From Didymodactylos carnosus (Eukaryota > Rotifera > Eurotatoria > Philodinida > Philodinidae): a stretch of DNA of 33,612 nucleotides. Position 1 is the stretch's first letter. Every line of letters starts with the position of its first letter. The translations under genes were made by a program, and so were the position numbers. The stretch is taken from contig CAJNOQ010001283.1 of the NCBI GenBank assembly GCA_905250885.1, positions 1 through 33,612 of the forward strand, read 5' to 3'. This document shows positions 1 through 9,231 of this stretch, in pieces. Under the pieces are notes generated by a model, which ran no database searches, was not told the DNA's origin, and was given only the letters and a program-made list of their open reading frames with translations.

Positions 1-159
1 GTCGACGCCAGAAAAGAAGTCAAAGTATAATTATAAGAAACCCGCTGTCGAAAAATTTTGCACGTAGCGCCCAATTTTTACCTAATTTGGTGCTGCGCGG
101 CAAAAGTACCTAATTTTCTAATGTAAAGCAACAAGCGAAGACATTACCTGAAGAATATT

Positions 160-985
160 ACAAGAAGCGGGTTCAGTTATCGCAAATGACTTTACACACA
201 TTTGTAAATTCTCTCTGTCAAATGGTACTTTTCTTGAGAAGTGGAAGATGAGAGTCATTCATCCGCTTTTTAAAGACGGCGACAATAGTTTGCCAACTAA
301 CTATAGACCAATTAATTTGCTTCCGGCAATGTCAAAAGTTTTAGAGCGCTTAGTGTTCAATAAAGTGTACGAACATGTCAAGAAAAATAAGTTATTAACT
401 CCTTTTCGGCCTGGCTTTATCCAGGGCGACTCAACAGTAAACCATCTGGTTGATTTAGTGCATGAAATAAGTCAAAACTTAGACAACGGCAATTTCATAC
501 TTGCTGTTTTTCTCGATTACTCAAAGCATTTGACAAAGTGTGGAACCCTGGATTACTCTATAAGTTGCAGAAAAAGGGAATGTGAGATGCATTATTAAAG
601 TGGTTTTCAAGCTACTTGACGCATAGGCAGTGTGGAACGCTTGTGAATGGACAAAGATCTACAGCTTTGAGAATAAATAGGGAAGTTCCCCAAGGATCCA
701 TTCGGGAGCCTCTTTTGTTCCTTCCTATGTCTTATGTTTGTAGATGACATAGTTTTAAACATGCAATCTCAAATAACAAACCTAATCAATGCCGACTTGA
801 TGAGAGTGCAGCAGTGGTCTGACTTTTGGTAATTATCTTTAAATTCAAGAAAATGGGTAGCTATGCTATTTGGCAAAGAAAACGTTATGTCACAGTTGCT
901 TCTTGGTACTTTTACTTTAAAGTTTGCTGATAATCACAAACATCTGAGAGTGTATCTAACAAAACTTCTTGACTGGTCACGATAT
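160..985 (+). pseudogene. Decayed non-LTR (LINE) reverse transcriptase fragment
   Basis: This is a remnant of the reverse transcriptase of a LINE-type retrotransposon. One frame is open from about 160 to 530. It shows the family's fingers motifs in order: FLEKWK, then PLFKDGD, NYRPINLLP, SKVLERLV and the palm lead-in VFLDYSK. Near 525 the frame shifts by one base. The continuation (AFDKVW, then YLTHRQCGTLVNGQ, then VPQGSI) lies in another frame with a stop near 583. The catalytic FVDD box is visible near 737-748 after a further frame change. Reading continues with WSDFW and LSLNSRKW to about 985. No endonuclease or 3' tail can be seen, and the upstream part lies outside the window. The element is dead. 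I cannot choose between the CR1/L2 and jockey clades by eye. Confidence 0.85.
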
Positions 986-1379
986 TAAAGACCCCCAATA
1001 AACTTAACATCAGAATATCAATTGCAGCAGTTAACAGTATATAAAATATTCTTAAAATAAAACTATGGACGCATATAGCGTTAGCTAATGAAGCCTCAAA
1101 AATAACATCATGAATCTCCTAGATTGAAAGCTCCGAAACGATCTTTCTGATTTCTAGTTGAAGAGTTGGCATGTTGTATATGAACTTATTTTAGAACATG
1201 TATTTGGTGATGCTATCTTGAAGAATCAAGTATTAATCAAGTAATGGTTTATATAATGCAGATCTATCTATCATTGTTTCTATCGGTCTCTTCTTCGTTC
1301 AGACGATGAGTGTCTACCCTAGACATCAAATCTTATATAGGGTTTTTATAGGAATCCTATAGAATCGGATAAGAATTTT
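985..1379. other. No gene seen, AT-rich spacer
   Basis: Between the LINE fragment and the next TIR element I see no coding signal. The stretch around 1330-1375 already contains several TTATA/ATAGG palindromic motifs that resemble the neighbouring repeat family. Confidence 0.5.
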
Positions 1380-1668
1380 ATGCTACAGTCGATAGAAGTG
1401 CATACGATGCTTGTAAGAATCTTATGTAAGAAACTTATATAAAAATTTATACGATTCTTATAGTCAAAACCAAAACAAAATTTTTTTGTCTGGAGGACAA
1501 GGGCAAAGTTTTGAACTTTGAAATTTGTACTATAAGATTATAAGAATCTTATAAGAAAATTATAAAACTAAAATCTTACCGAAATCTTATTCAATTCTTA
1601 TAAGATTCTTATATTGCGAATTATAAGAATCTTATAATTACAGTATGCATTTCTGTCGACTGGCGCAT
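1380..1668. mobile_element. MITE-like element filled with TCTTATAAGA palindromes
   Basis: The element is bounded by terminal inverted repeats at 1386-1405 (CAGTCGATAGAAGTGCATAC) and 1643-1662, which pair with two mismatches. The match weakly extends outward to ATGC on both sides. The interior has no coding potential. It is dominated by repeats of AATCTTATAAGA and related words in both orientations, so it could fold extensively. The same words recur at 15997-16069, 16605-16640, 17180-17366 and about 24620-24650, so this is a repeat family in this genome. I could not find a convincing target duplication. Confidence 0.6.
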
Positions 1669-1879
1669 GCTAATGTCGACAATATCAATACCCTCTTCAT
1701 CGGATTCTAACATTCATTGTTGTTCGTCTTGACGACGTTGTTAATTATGCTGTTTACAAGAAGATGTTGAACTTCTTCACTGTTTAATCGAGTGATTATT
1801 TGATTGTAATCGACAACAGTGGAATCTACTACGATTGAACATGCTGTTAATGATGTAGAGAAATGAAGAAATAAATTTT

Positions 1880-2210
1880 ATTGCCTTTTGGACTTGTCTT
1901 AATTCCTAATGCGGTCAGTTCTTCTTCCTTGTTGTTTAGCTGCAGAAATCTCTGCCGTTTTCATGTTTTCTGTTTCACAATCTTTTGTATACCTTAAACA
2001 AAGCAAACAATCATGTTTTCTTGTACTGTCACATATTAAACAACTTATCAAATAAGATTTTTTCCTTCTTGCCATTGTTCAACAGGTGCCATAAGAGAAT
2101 GTCCAAGATAACATTCTTGGTTTTTATCTGACTTTACACTGTTCCAATCAAACTGATCTTTTTCACCTCTCGTACCAACCGTAAAACGAGAAAAAAATGC
2201 TGGTAAATTC
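1880..2210 (-). pseudogene. MMTAG2-like gene fragment, decayed
   Basis: On the minus strand a reading frame ending at 2048-2050 gives [15 protein letters not shown], then YLGHSLMAP and QWQEGKNLI. This closely follows the conserved N-terminus of multiple myeloma tumor-associated protein 2 (MMTAG2/C1orf35 family; GGxDQFxWEDVK, YLGNSLMAPVGRWQKG), a small basic nuclear protein of poorly known function. Where the family has Trp-Tyr after this block, the sequence has TGA-TAA. Further downstream (about 1880-1945) another frame gives EEELTALGIK, which resembles the family's conserved ALGYK motif. No start codon precedes the block. The upstream half of this fragment lies inside the inverted repeat arm. 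I read it as a dead copy; family identity comes from recalled motifs only. Confidence 0.6.
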
Positions 2211-2388
2211 AAGTAAATTGGTCTTTATTTACGTAAAAGCCGATGTGGGCATACCTAGTTGGATGAAACCGNGAAACCGCGTCATGTCAAAAAGAGATTT
2301 AAACAATGATTGCTAATTGACAAGATAACTGAAAAAAGAGCTCAACTTGCCATACCAAATGAATCACAGGCAAAATATATGACAGGAT
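2121..2388. repeat. Left arm of large inverted duplication
   Basis: This arm is a near-perfect reverse complement of 4533-4793. It resumes after the hAT insertion at 3269-3289, matching about 4520-4532. The arms carry the MMTAG2-like coding block plus its 5' sequence. The left copy differs by a duplicated GAAACCG next to the ambiguous base at 2272, giving an 8-nt expansion that the right arm lacks. Confidence 0.9.
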
Positions 2389-3268
2389 CAGGGTTGCCAA
2401 GTCTTCCGATTTTGGGCTTCTTTTCCAAATGAATTTTGACTTTCCGATTTGTGGAGCTTTTTACTTTTCCTCAAAAGCACATATTCTTAAAAGAATTCAT
2501 TCAGAATTCGTTGAAAGACCGTATACTTTTTGGCATCATGGCATCATCGATGGCAGGGGGCATTTCCGAGAATGACTTTCCATTAGGTTCAGTTGAGAAT
2601 GAACATAAAAAAACACAAAACGTCACTAGAAAACATAAACGCAATGGGGTTTCTGGCACAACAAAAAGTGTTTTTAGCAAAGTTTGGTTAAAGCATCCCA
2701 AGTATTCTGCCTTTTAACAATAAGTTCGCCATGATCCTACTAAAACACGTTGTTCATCGTGTAATTGTGGTATATTGATTTATAGTGGGGGCAAAAACGA
2801 TCTACATAAACAGGTCGACACTGTAAAACATGAAGAATTTATGAAAAGCAAAACAAAAAGTAAGTCCAGTTCCTTTGAATTTATTTTCTTGAGCTTTTTT
2901 GTATTTCTTAAAAAATTCTAGACTCGCTTGAAACATTTTTTACATCATTTACTGAATTAGATAAATTATCAGCCATTGACGCAACATTTGTATTTCATGG
3001 CATTAAACATGCTCATTCATATTTATCACAAGATTGCACTGTTTCCGTTGTCAAAAGAAACAGTCAATGCTTCAGATAATACACTTTTTAACTGACTCTG
3101 TTGAAAAAACGAACATGTATTGTTGTTGCAGAAAAGCCTGATATCTTTACCTTGTTAAGGTATTCTGGAAAGAATGATTCTTCCGATTTTCAATACAATT
3201 TTCTTCCGACTTTTTCCGATTTTAACAGGATTTTTTCCGAACTGCGGACTTTGCACTTGACAAACCTG
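2389..3268 (+). mobile_element. hAT transposon remnant with 8-bp target duplication
   Basis: The element begins CAGGGTTGCCAAGT and ends with an imperfect inverted copy (ACTTGACAAACCTG), a terminal repeat typical of the hAT superfamily. It is flanked on both sides by the identical 8-bp word GACAGGAT (2381-2388 and 3269-3276), the target-site length expected of hAT. Removing it and one copy of the duplication makes the left arm of the large inverted repeat continuous with its right-arm partner. This independently confirms the insertion boundaries. At 880 bp it is shorter than an autonomous hAT. It keeps only an N-terminal transposase remnant and is therefore non-autonomous. Confidence 0.9.
2538..3079 (+). 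pseudogene. hAT transposase N-terminus, zinc-finger part, broken
   Basis: A coding remnant runs inside the hAT element from an ATG at 2538. It gives VWLKHPKYSAF, then two in-frame TAA codons near 2716-2724. The same frame continues with DPTKTRCSSCNC and GGKNDLHKQVDTVKHEEF, a BED-like Cys-x2-Cys...His zinc finger found at the start of hAT transposases. A 62-nt intron (2860-2921, GTAAGT to TTCTAG) then joins in frame to an exon with FVFHGIKHAHSYLSQDC, the conserved block that follows the finger in this transposase group. Translation ends at 3079. The RNase H catalytic domain and the C-terminal dimerisation region are missing, so the element cannot move itself. Confidence 0.75.
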
Positions 3269-3289
3269 GACAGGATCAATTTCGGTTTT

Positions 3290-4519
3290 CTCTTGTTGTC
3301 ACAGCCTGCTGGTACCATCCTCAACCTAAGTTTTGTTCGAGTTAAAAATGGTACCAGTAGACTCAGAATTTCCTGGAGATGGATTTGCCACACTTTTTGG
3401 GGGTGTTCTTGCCTTTCTTTTTGGTGTGGGTGGGTGCTAGTGGATGCTCGGGGGTGTTCAAAAAAAAGTTGTTTGGATGTTCGTTAGGTCTTGCTATACT
3501 CAGCTCGACGAGCTCTATCGATTGGCTAACTCTGATTTTAATTTGGAGGTGTTCGCGTCTTTTAGTAATACCCGAATATTCTCTATCGTAGACTGTGTGC
3601 ATCCCGATTATTATCAAGTTTAAAAGATCTTCCGATGTCAAAATAAGAATATTCCAGTCTGAGAATTAGAAAATCACTGTGCGAGAAAAATTTCATGTTA
3701 ATTGTTTTTATTTCATTCTAGGGTTTTCTTCATTATGGAAGAATATTTTTCGAGGAAATGAAGGCTGACGGACGGTAGCCTCGTTTGTTGTGTTTCTTAT
3801 TTTTGCGTGCTTAATTTGATTGTTGTTTTCTATAGTGATTGATGGACGCCGTTTGCCAGGCTACGAATGATGTGTCCAGTCTGTTCGAGGTATACAGTTA
3901 TAATTTCTTTAAATCTCGAAAAACACTAAATTCTTCTTTCTTTGTACGTTTAGATATGTTGCTGTCTATTTATGAAGATGCAATCAAACAACGACTCTCC
4001 CACATGCAATTTTAAAACTATATTCAAACACAATTACAGCTAGTTAATTCAATCACCTGAAGGATCTCTTATTTCAGATGATAACTCTGTTTCCAGTACA
4101 GTGTGCACGTCATCTTCTGCAAACGGTTATCAAAGACCAAATACTGGGTGCATGCGTTTGATTGATAATTTGTTAACAATTAGAACAACTACTACAGCTG
4201 TTTTTAAGTCAACTATACTATTACTATCATTGGCAACAGTTTATTCAGCAACACATGCTGCTTCTTCATCCACTTGTTCGACGTTATAGTAAATCTAGTC
4301 AGTTGAGCTATCTGTAAGTTTATTTTCTTTTGTTTTTATTCTTTATATTGTATCGATAATAAATCTATCTTTTTTTCTCTCTTCTACTTCATTGTCACCA
4401 TATATATCTATATTAGATTTGTTAATAGTTCTATTTTTTTACAACTGTTTCGTTTTTGTTGCTATCCTCTTATCGATGAGGTTTTATTTGATTAAAGTAA
4501 AAACAAAATGCAACTGTTA
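3290..4519. other. Spacer between inverted repeat arms, no convincing gene
   Basis: This is the central part of the inverted duplication. It contains a small inverted repeat (CTGGTACCAT/ATGGTACCAG, about 3308-3356). It also has a G-rich run with several GGTGTTC words (3400-3573) and a 62-codon Ser/Thr-rich frame ending at 4289 behind a possible acceptor (TTATTTCAG at about 4078). I could not link these into a coherent spliced gene. Confidence 0.4.
3548..3573 (+). repeat. Dispersed copy of the CEP164 hairpin arm
   Basis: These 26 bases begin GGTGTTCGCGTC and end AATACCC. They match the reverse complement of 31533-31558 (arm plus the adjacent loop bases) at 25 of 26 positions. It is the only other copy of the palindrome sequence I see in the window. 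Upstream lie related GGTGTTC words at about 3401, 3451 and 3474. Both copies end abruptly at CCC, which suggests a transposon terminus. Confidence 0.75.
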
Positions 4520-4793
4520 TGTAAACCGAAAATGATCCTGTCATATATTTTGCCTGTGATTCATTTGGTATGGCAAGTTGAGCTCTTTTTTCAGTTATCT
4601 TGTCAATTAGCAATCATTGTTTAAATCTCTTTTTGACATGACGCGGTTTCATCCAACTAGGTATGCCCACATCGGCTTTTACGTAAATAAAGACCAATTT
4701 ACTTGAATTTACCAGCATTTTTTTCTCGTTTTACGGTTGGTACGAGAGGTGAAAAAGATCAGTTTGATTGGAATAGTGTAAAGTTGGATAAAG
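4520..4793. repeat. Right arm of large inverted duplication
   Basis: Reverse complement of 2121-2388 plus 3269-3289. It is uninterrupted here and therefore gives the pre-insertion form of the hAT target site. Similarity fades beyond about 4793, inside the MMTAG2-like coding block. Confidence 0.9.
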
Positions 4794-4858
4794 ACCGTCA
4801 TTGGCAACAGTTCATTGATCACCAAATAGAACATGAAAAGCAAATAAAGGAACGATAG
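4700..4858 (+). pseudogene. Second MMTAG2-like fragment with a different 3' end
   Basis: The mirror copy of the MMTAG2-like N-terminal block is read on the plus strand: [18 protein letters not shown]. Past the inverted repeat it does not continue with the family's YLGNSLMAP block. Instead it reads DKDRHWQQFIDHQIEHEK and stops at 4856-4858. No ATG lies in frame upstream; a stop occurs at about 4702. The fragment is thus chimeric at the arm boundary and probably a pseudogene. I do not recognise the new C-terminal sequence. AATAAA-like words follow, but nothing else suggests expression. Confidence 0.45.
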
Positions 4859-5032
4859 TTTTTAACGTGTCAATTCATTGTGTGTATCTGTATATTTTCT
4901 TTCATTTCTTACTGTTTATTCCGTCTAATTTCAGAGTTCACACTGCTTGCTCAAACAAGAGAATCTGTTTTATTATTATTTTTCTCAGTTTTTATCTTTG
5001 TTTAGTAACAAATATTGGAGCTAATAAAAACC

Positions 5033-5248
5033 GACACACTCGACAAGCGAACTAATTCCATTATCTTCACCTTATTTCTAAACATTTTCCAAAAATTCTT
5101 TCACCATTATGTAGTTGGGAGTCTCAGTAATCGAATGAAAACAAGAAAAAACTTTTTATAGTTTATCATTTGAAATGAGGGAGATCTTAGCAATATAATA
5201 CATTCTGCTTTAAAGCATAATGGAATTAGTCCGCTTGTCGAGTGTGTC
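5033..5248. mobile_element. Foldback MITE (GACACACTCGACAAGCG ends)
   Basis: Inverted repeats of about 31 bp at 5033-5065 and 5218-5248 start GACACACTCGACAAGCG and run through ACTAATTCCATTA with about one mismatch. They enclose about 150 bp of AT-rich non-coding DNA. Total length is 216 bp, typical of a MITE. No clear target duplication was found. Confidence 0.75.
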
Positions 5249-5322
5249 TAATCTTATTAAAAGTAATCAAACTTACTTACGTGCCCTGCACAGTGTGCAT
5301 TTTTTCCATAGGTCAGGCGGAC

Positions 5323-5567
5323 ATTTCCTATAGAAGCAATCAGAACGCCTGCAAACATATTTTTTATAGGTTCTCAGATATGCTCTTTCCAATGGTGTGT
5401 TTTACAAAGTTCAACGAGACTTTCATCTGAGTTCTCCGGAGGCCGAGTCTCTAGAAAACCCACATATAAGTATTCTGTAACTCTATACTACACAGCATTG
5501 GAAAGAGCATATCTGAAAACCTATAAAAAAAGTGTTTGCAGGCTTTCCGATTGTTTCTATAGGAAAT
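5323..5567. mobile_element. Foldback element with ~75-bp arms
   Basis: The arms at about 5323-5398 and 5494-5567 are near-complementary. Shared blocks include ATTTCCTATAG, GCCTGCAAACA, TTTTATAGGTT and CAGATATGCTCTTTCCAATG. The loop is about 95 nt. There is no coding content. It lies 75 bp after another foldback element and 420 bp before a third. Confidence 0.75.
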
Positions 5568-5569
5568 AT

Positions 5570-5985
5570 CAAAAATCCTTAGCCGAAATTGTTAAGCTGT
5601 GCTTCGACTTCAGCGTTTCGTTAGATCCAGCTAGTTTTGCTGCTTTAAAAACCTGTTAATCGTACATCATTTGATGCAATTTCCTGCGGTGATTCTGAAT
5701 ATGTCATTTTTATTGAATGAAAACATTTCAGTATCGAGATAAATTGAAAACACCTGAAAACCCGATGGGTTTTTGAGAAACCTGTCATTCGGCCCAGGAG
5801 CATTTATGCATGTTTATGCAATCACCATACATGGAGCACACCTAGATGAACATTCTGCTGGACGTGGAAATTTGTATTGACACCAGTAGATTAAATTAAA
5901 AAGATTACTGACAAGACCGGAATTAAGAAACTTTGAAATTATTTCCTTGAATCAGTTCAACTGGCCGCCTTTATTCTGTAACTGG
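5570..5985. other. No gene seen
   Basis: Spacer between two foldback elements. I see no coding frame, RNA gene or repeat structure in it. Confidence 0.5.
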
Positions 5986-5987
5986 AT

Positions 5988-6197
5988 ACTGGCGTGCAAA
6001 TTTGGTTAAGAAGGTAAGTGTCTAGCATTGCGCAAAATACGATATCTAGTTTATTTTAATTACTTAGTATTGTAAAAAATTATACCGAATATTTAGTTTT
6101 ATAATCATTGATTGTATGTATTGATTATATGTACGGCAGAGATATCGTATTTTGCGCAATGATAGGCACTTACCTTAATCAAATTCGCACGCCAGTA
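5988..6197. mobile_element. Foldback MITE with 58-60 bp arms
   Basis: The arms at 5988-6047 and 6140-6197 pair almost completely, with shared blocks TACTGGCGTGC, AAGGTAAGTG and TTGCGCAAAATACGATATCT. The loop is about 90 nt and AT-rich. It has the length and structure of a MITE, with no coding capacity. Confidence 0.75.
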
Positions 6198-6199
6198 CC

Positions 6200-8119
6200 C
6201 ATAAAACAATTAAAGCTACCAAACCAGTTTTTGTAAGCATTTTGATATTTTTGTTTCATAAATATCTAACTGTAGTTTCGATATTATCTGCCTTAATTTT
6301 AATCAAATTTCACGTCTCAGTTTTTTATTCAATTCATAAGAGTACAGCCCATAATATATAGAGAAATTTTTCCATAAAGTGCTCATAATTAATGAGCATA
6401 TTTAATAATACTGGGTAAATTCATTATCACAAAATGTATAAAATTATATTGAAATGTTTAAGATCATAGAGCCTGCTAATCTTAAGCTAATGAGATGCAA
6501 TTTTCATAAATGTTATAAGTAATGACTTGACGAATATCTTTCTAAAAAGTATTTTAGAAATCTCCTTCAGAAAGACACCAGAGGTTTGTCTTCGAAAACT
6601 CCATGCATTTCATTGAACTGGTCTCCCCAAGAAAAATAGCTTGTCGGTCCGAATTATTCCACTCGAAAAAAAATGAAACAATAAGAAATTTGACCATGCG
6701 TTATTATATTTTAATTAACTTCATTGTATCAAGTCTTAATAACTCCAACTCTGTATGGGAGATAGAAGGAAAGAGCTTCAAATTGTTGTAATTTCTATGT
6801 AATTAGGGCTTATTCTTAATCAGAAGAGGTTTTGTAATTAAAGCTCCATGCATTTGAATGAATCAGCCCGAGCTATGGCAAATAACAGGGCCAGTTTAGA
6901 GGCCCGTGTCTCCCTGTGAATACTGCTCGGGAATGTACAGAAATTTTTAGGAGATTTTTACATCAACGGATAGAGAATTGTTAGTTGTACCTTCATATTC
7001 AGTACTACACTTATCCGATTAAAAACGGCTTAGAAATACGCCAAATACTAAGAAACTTTATGCAAGTGGCAGGAATTACTTCATGGGACTGTATATTTTT
7101 TACCTTGTATATAAAACATTAAAACGTTATGTTGATCCTAAATAAAAAAAGCGATTCAATTGCAAAATTTTTATTAGAATATGCTTTGAGTGAAATGAAC
7201 AATCTTTTAGCTATCAGTCACTTCACGTCTGTTCTCGATGACAATCACAACAGTGATGCAAATATTCAGAACAATATGACAACAACGTGGCATCAGATGG
7301 TTTTATATATATACGCGATGAAGTTGAGTCTAAAAGTGATATTTAATTTGCTTTGTTTGAATTTGTTATAAAATTATTTAGTGTAAAATCTCTGTAGTAC
7401 TACACGCGATGGATTACCGCGATGTTAGTTTCATAATGAATCATAAACGTAATTAAAACAAACGAAGTATCACTTTTCTCTTTCTTTCATCTACTCAAGT
7501 TCAAGTATTGTATTTATTTTCTCTCTTTTGTGTGTCCTCTTTGTTTGTTTGCTAGAAATATGTAGTTATCGTAGTTAATTATTGTACAGTATCGTCTATT
7601 TGTTTTTATTGTATTCGTTTTCTATAAACATATCTGGTTGTTTATCGCTCACTCATAAAAAATTCTGAATAAACGTTGAAATAGATGTAGTCATAGTGGA
7701 TCAAAAGAATGCCATAATACAACTAGAACACGGTTAACTGTGTTTAGTCTTTTCCTTAGATAAATTCACTTAATTCTAACATACATGGTATTCTTTCAAC
7801 AAAAGTATATAGAACAATACTAAGCTTGATGGCATTACGCTTTTGACGAGGATATTAATTATACCATGAAAGAAAGGTGCGTTGTTTCGTTTACCCTTTG
7901 CAGTAGGTACCAATTTTGTGTACTACTTTCTTATTAGAACTAGTAAGTACCAGTTTTTCGTATAGGAAATGATGATGATTACCGTTATTGAAAGTAATGA
8001 TATCTCATTCCCTACTAAGCAGCGGTTTGTCACTCTAAACTTTTGTTAATTATATTGAAGAATACAGAAAATTTGTAATTCTAACATAACTAACTCATGA
8101 AGTCTTACTGCAAAAAATC
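6200..8119. other. Intergenic, no supported gene
   Basis: AT-rich spacer. Several 60-80 codon frames occur (for example at 6603-6791 and 7129-7371), but none shows a recognisable motif, codon bias or splice context. I see no RNA gene. Confidence 0.5.
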
Positions 8120-8125
8120 TTTATT
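8120..8125 (-). promoter_or_regulatory. AATAAA polyadenylation signal
   Basis: A canonical AATAAA on the minus strand lies 9 nt past the stop codon of the 193-aa membrane protein gene. It is the expected position for a very short 3' UTR. Confidence 0.5.
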
Positions 8126-8133
8126 AATCAAAT

Positions 8134-8715
8134 TCAATCTACTATGGCAAAAATATCTCTTAAAAATTGTTTAAAATGTAAAACCATTGTTAAAAGTAGA
8201 AATAAAATGAGTGAAAAAATGATCAATGATATTTGTTGTGGTAATAAAACACGAATTCTTCTTACTAGCCGATAAAATCGATGTATCAGTTTCATTATAT
8301 ATTGAAATAATTTCCATATTGTTAATACATGTAGTAGACAAAATAATAAACGAATAATTACTGTAAATTTTCCAAAATCAAATTTATAGTGCTCAGTTAA
8401 TATCCAACAATAAGATAACCATATGACAGAAAATATTAGACTAAAACGAAAATTATTTTGTAATAAAAATTGTTCTTCATCGGTTGTTGATGATGGTAAT
8501 CCATTTGTGGTTTTTGTTAACACTTGAATAGGATGAGTTGAATATAGAATTTGAGGTGCTGTTTGGGTTGAATGGCAATATGTTGAATGTTCATTCGTTC
8601 TCAAATTTGAATAAGGTAATGCTCTTGTTTGTACTTGTGTCTGATGATCAGTAAGAGCACAACAATTGTTCAATTTATGATTAACCGAACGACAAAGAGT
8701 AGGACTGACGGACAT
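8134..8715 (-). CDS. Orphan small multi-pass membrane protein, 193 aa
   Basis: A single-exon frame of 193 codons starts at the ATG at 8715; the two upstream codons offer only TTG, so I chose this ATG. The first 85 residues are polar, rich in Thr, Ser, Gln and His. Three hydrophobic stretches follow, at about residues 91-107 (FSLIFSVIWLSYCWIL), 117-137 (FTVIIRLLFCLLHVLTIW) and 162-180 (ISLIIFSLILFLLLTMVL). A basic segment (RFYRLVRRIRVLL) precedes the last one, so the loop between TM2 and TM3 is probably cytosolic. I see no signal peptide and recognise no family. An AATAAA follows the stop by 9 nt, which supports a real gene. A TATAG just upstream could be a splice acceptor for a 5' UTR intron. 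Confidence 0.55.
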   Translation of the reverse strand: MSVSPTLCRSVNHKLNNCCALTDHQTQVQTRALPYSNLRTNEHSTYCHSTQTAPQILYSTHPIQVLTKTTNGLPSSTTDEEQFLLQNNFRFSLIFSVIWLSYCWILTEHYKFDFGKFTVIIRLLFCLLHVLTIWKLFQYIMKLIHRFYRLVRRIRVLLPQQISLIIFSLILFLLLTMVLHFKQFLRDIFAIVD

Positions 8716-8749
8716 GACCAATTACCTATAATAGACTATTTCAACTTAT

Positions 8750-9064
8750 GAAATGCAAAACAAACAAAAATTCTTAGACAGACTCTAGGAGCGAGGAAGA
8801 ACTAAAACTGATTTAATAAAATTTTCATTATATAATTATTCAATCTTCAGTATCCCAAAATTGTTGTCTAGCTACTATAATTACTAAACGGTAAATTTGA
8901 CCATGATGAAAAAATCATGTACGATCTGATCTGTGTCTATCTTGTACAGCTTGATGAGATGAGGATTCTTGACATGAGGTAAACAGCCCGATAGTACAAT
9001 TCTGTCAAATTATAAGGAGTTTTTAATAGGTGACATAGATATCTCCATGAGGTGTATTTTTCGT
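8750..9064. other. No gene seen
   Basis: Upstream flank of the orphan membrane protein gene and possible promoter region. I could not pick out a TATA box or other motif with confidence. Confidence 0.4.
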
Positions 9065-9065
9065 T

Positions 9066-9229
9066 TGAAACGGTGTCCAAACACGTGTAAACGACAAAAT
9101 AATAGAAACACGTTCGATCAATGCTTGAAACACGTTTTTAGCCGTTTAAATGATATATGAAACGCGTTTCAAGTATCAGTTGAACACGTTTCTATTATTT
9201 CGTCTTTTACACGCATTTAGGCACCATTT
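9066..9229. mobile_element. Foldback element with CACGTTT-rich arms
   Basis: A near-continuous hairpin of about 164 bp. Left arm blocks GAAACGGTGTCC, CGTGTAAACGAC and AAATAATAGAAAC are mirrored on the right as GTTTCTATTATTT, GTCTTTTACACG and GGCACCATTTC. The centre also pairs, as variants of GAAACACGTTT and GAAACGCGTTTC. There is no coding content. Confidence 0.75.
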
Positions 9230-9231
9230 CC

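Noticed and set aside
3424..3460. TGTGGG-like run as an interstitial telomeric repeat
   Set aside because: Only one exact TGTGGG unit occurs in a generally G-rich patch, too little to call a telomeric tract.
3841..4289. Possible spliced small gene: MDAVCQATNDVSSLFE, then a Cys-rich exon at about 3955, then a Ser/Thr-rich frame ending at 4289
   Set aside because: The second junction creates a stop codon at every GT-AG pairing I tried, and there is no family match. It is more likely spurious frames within the inverted duplication.
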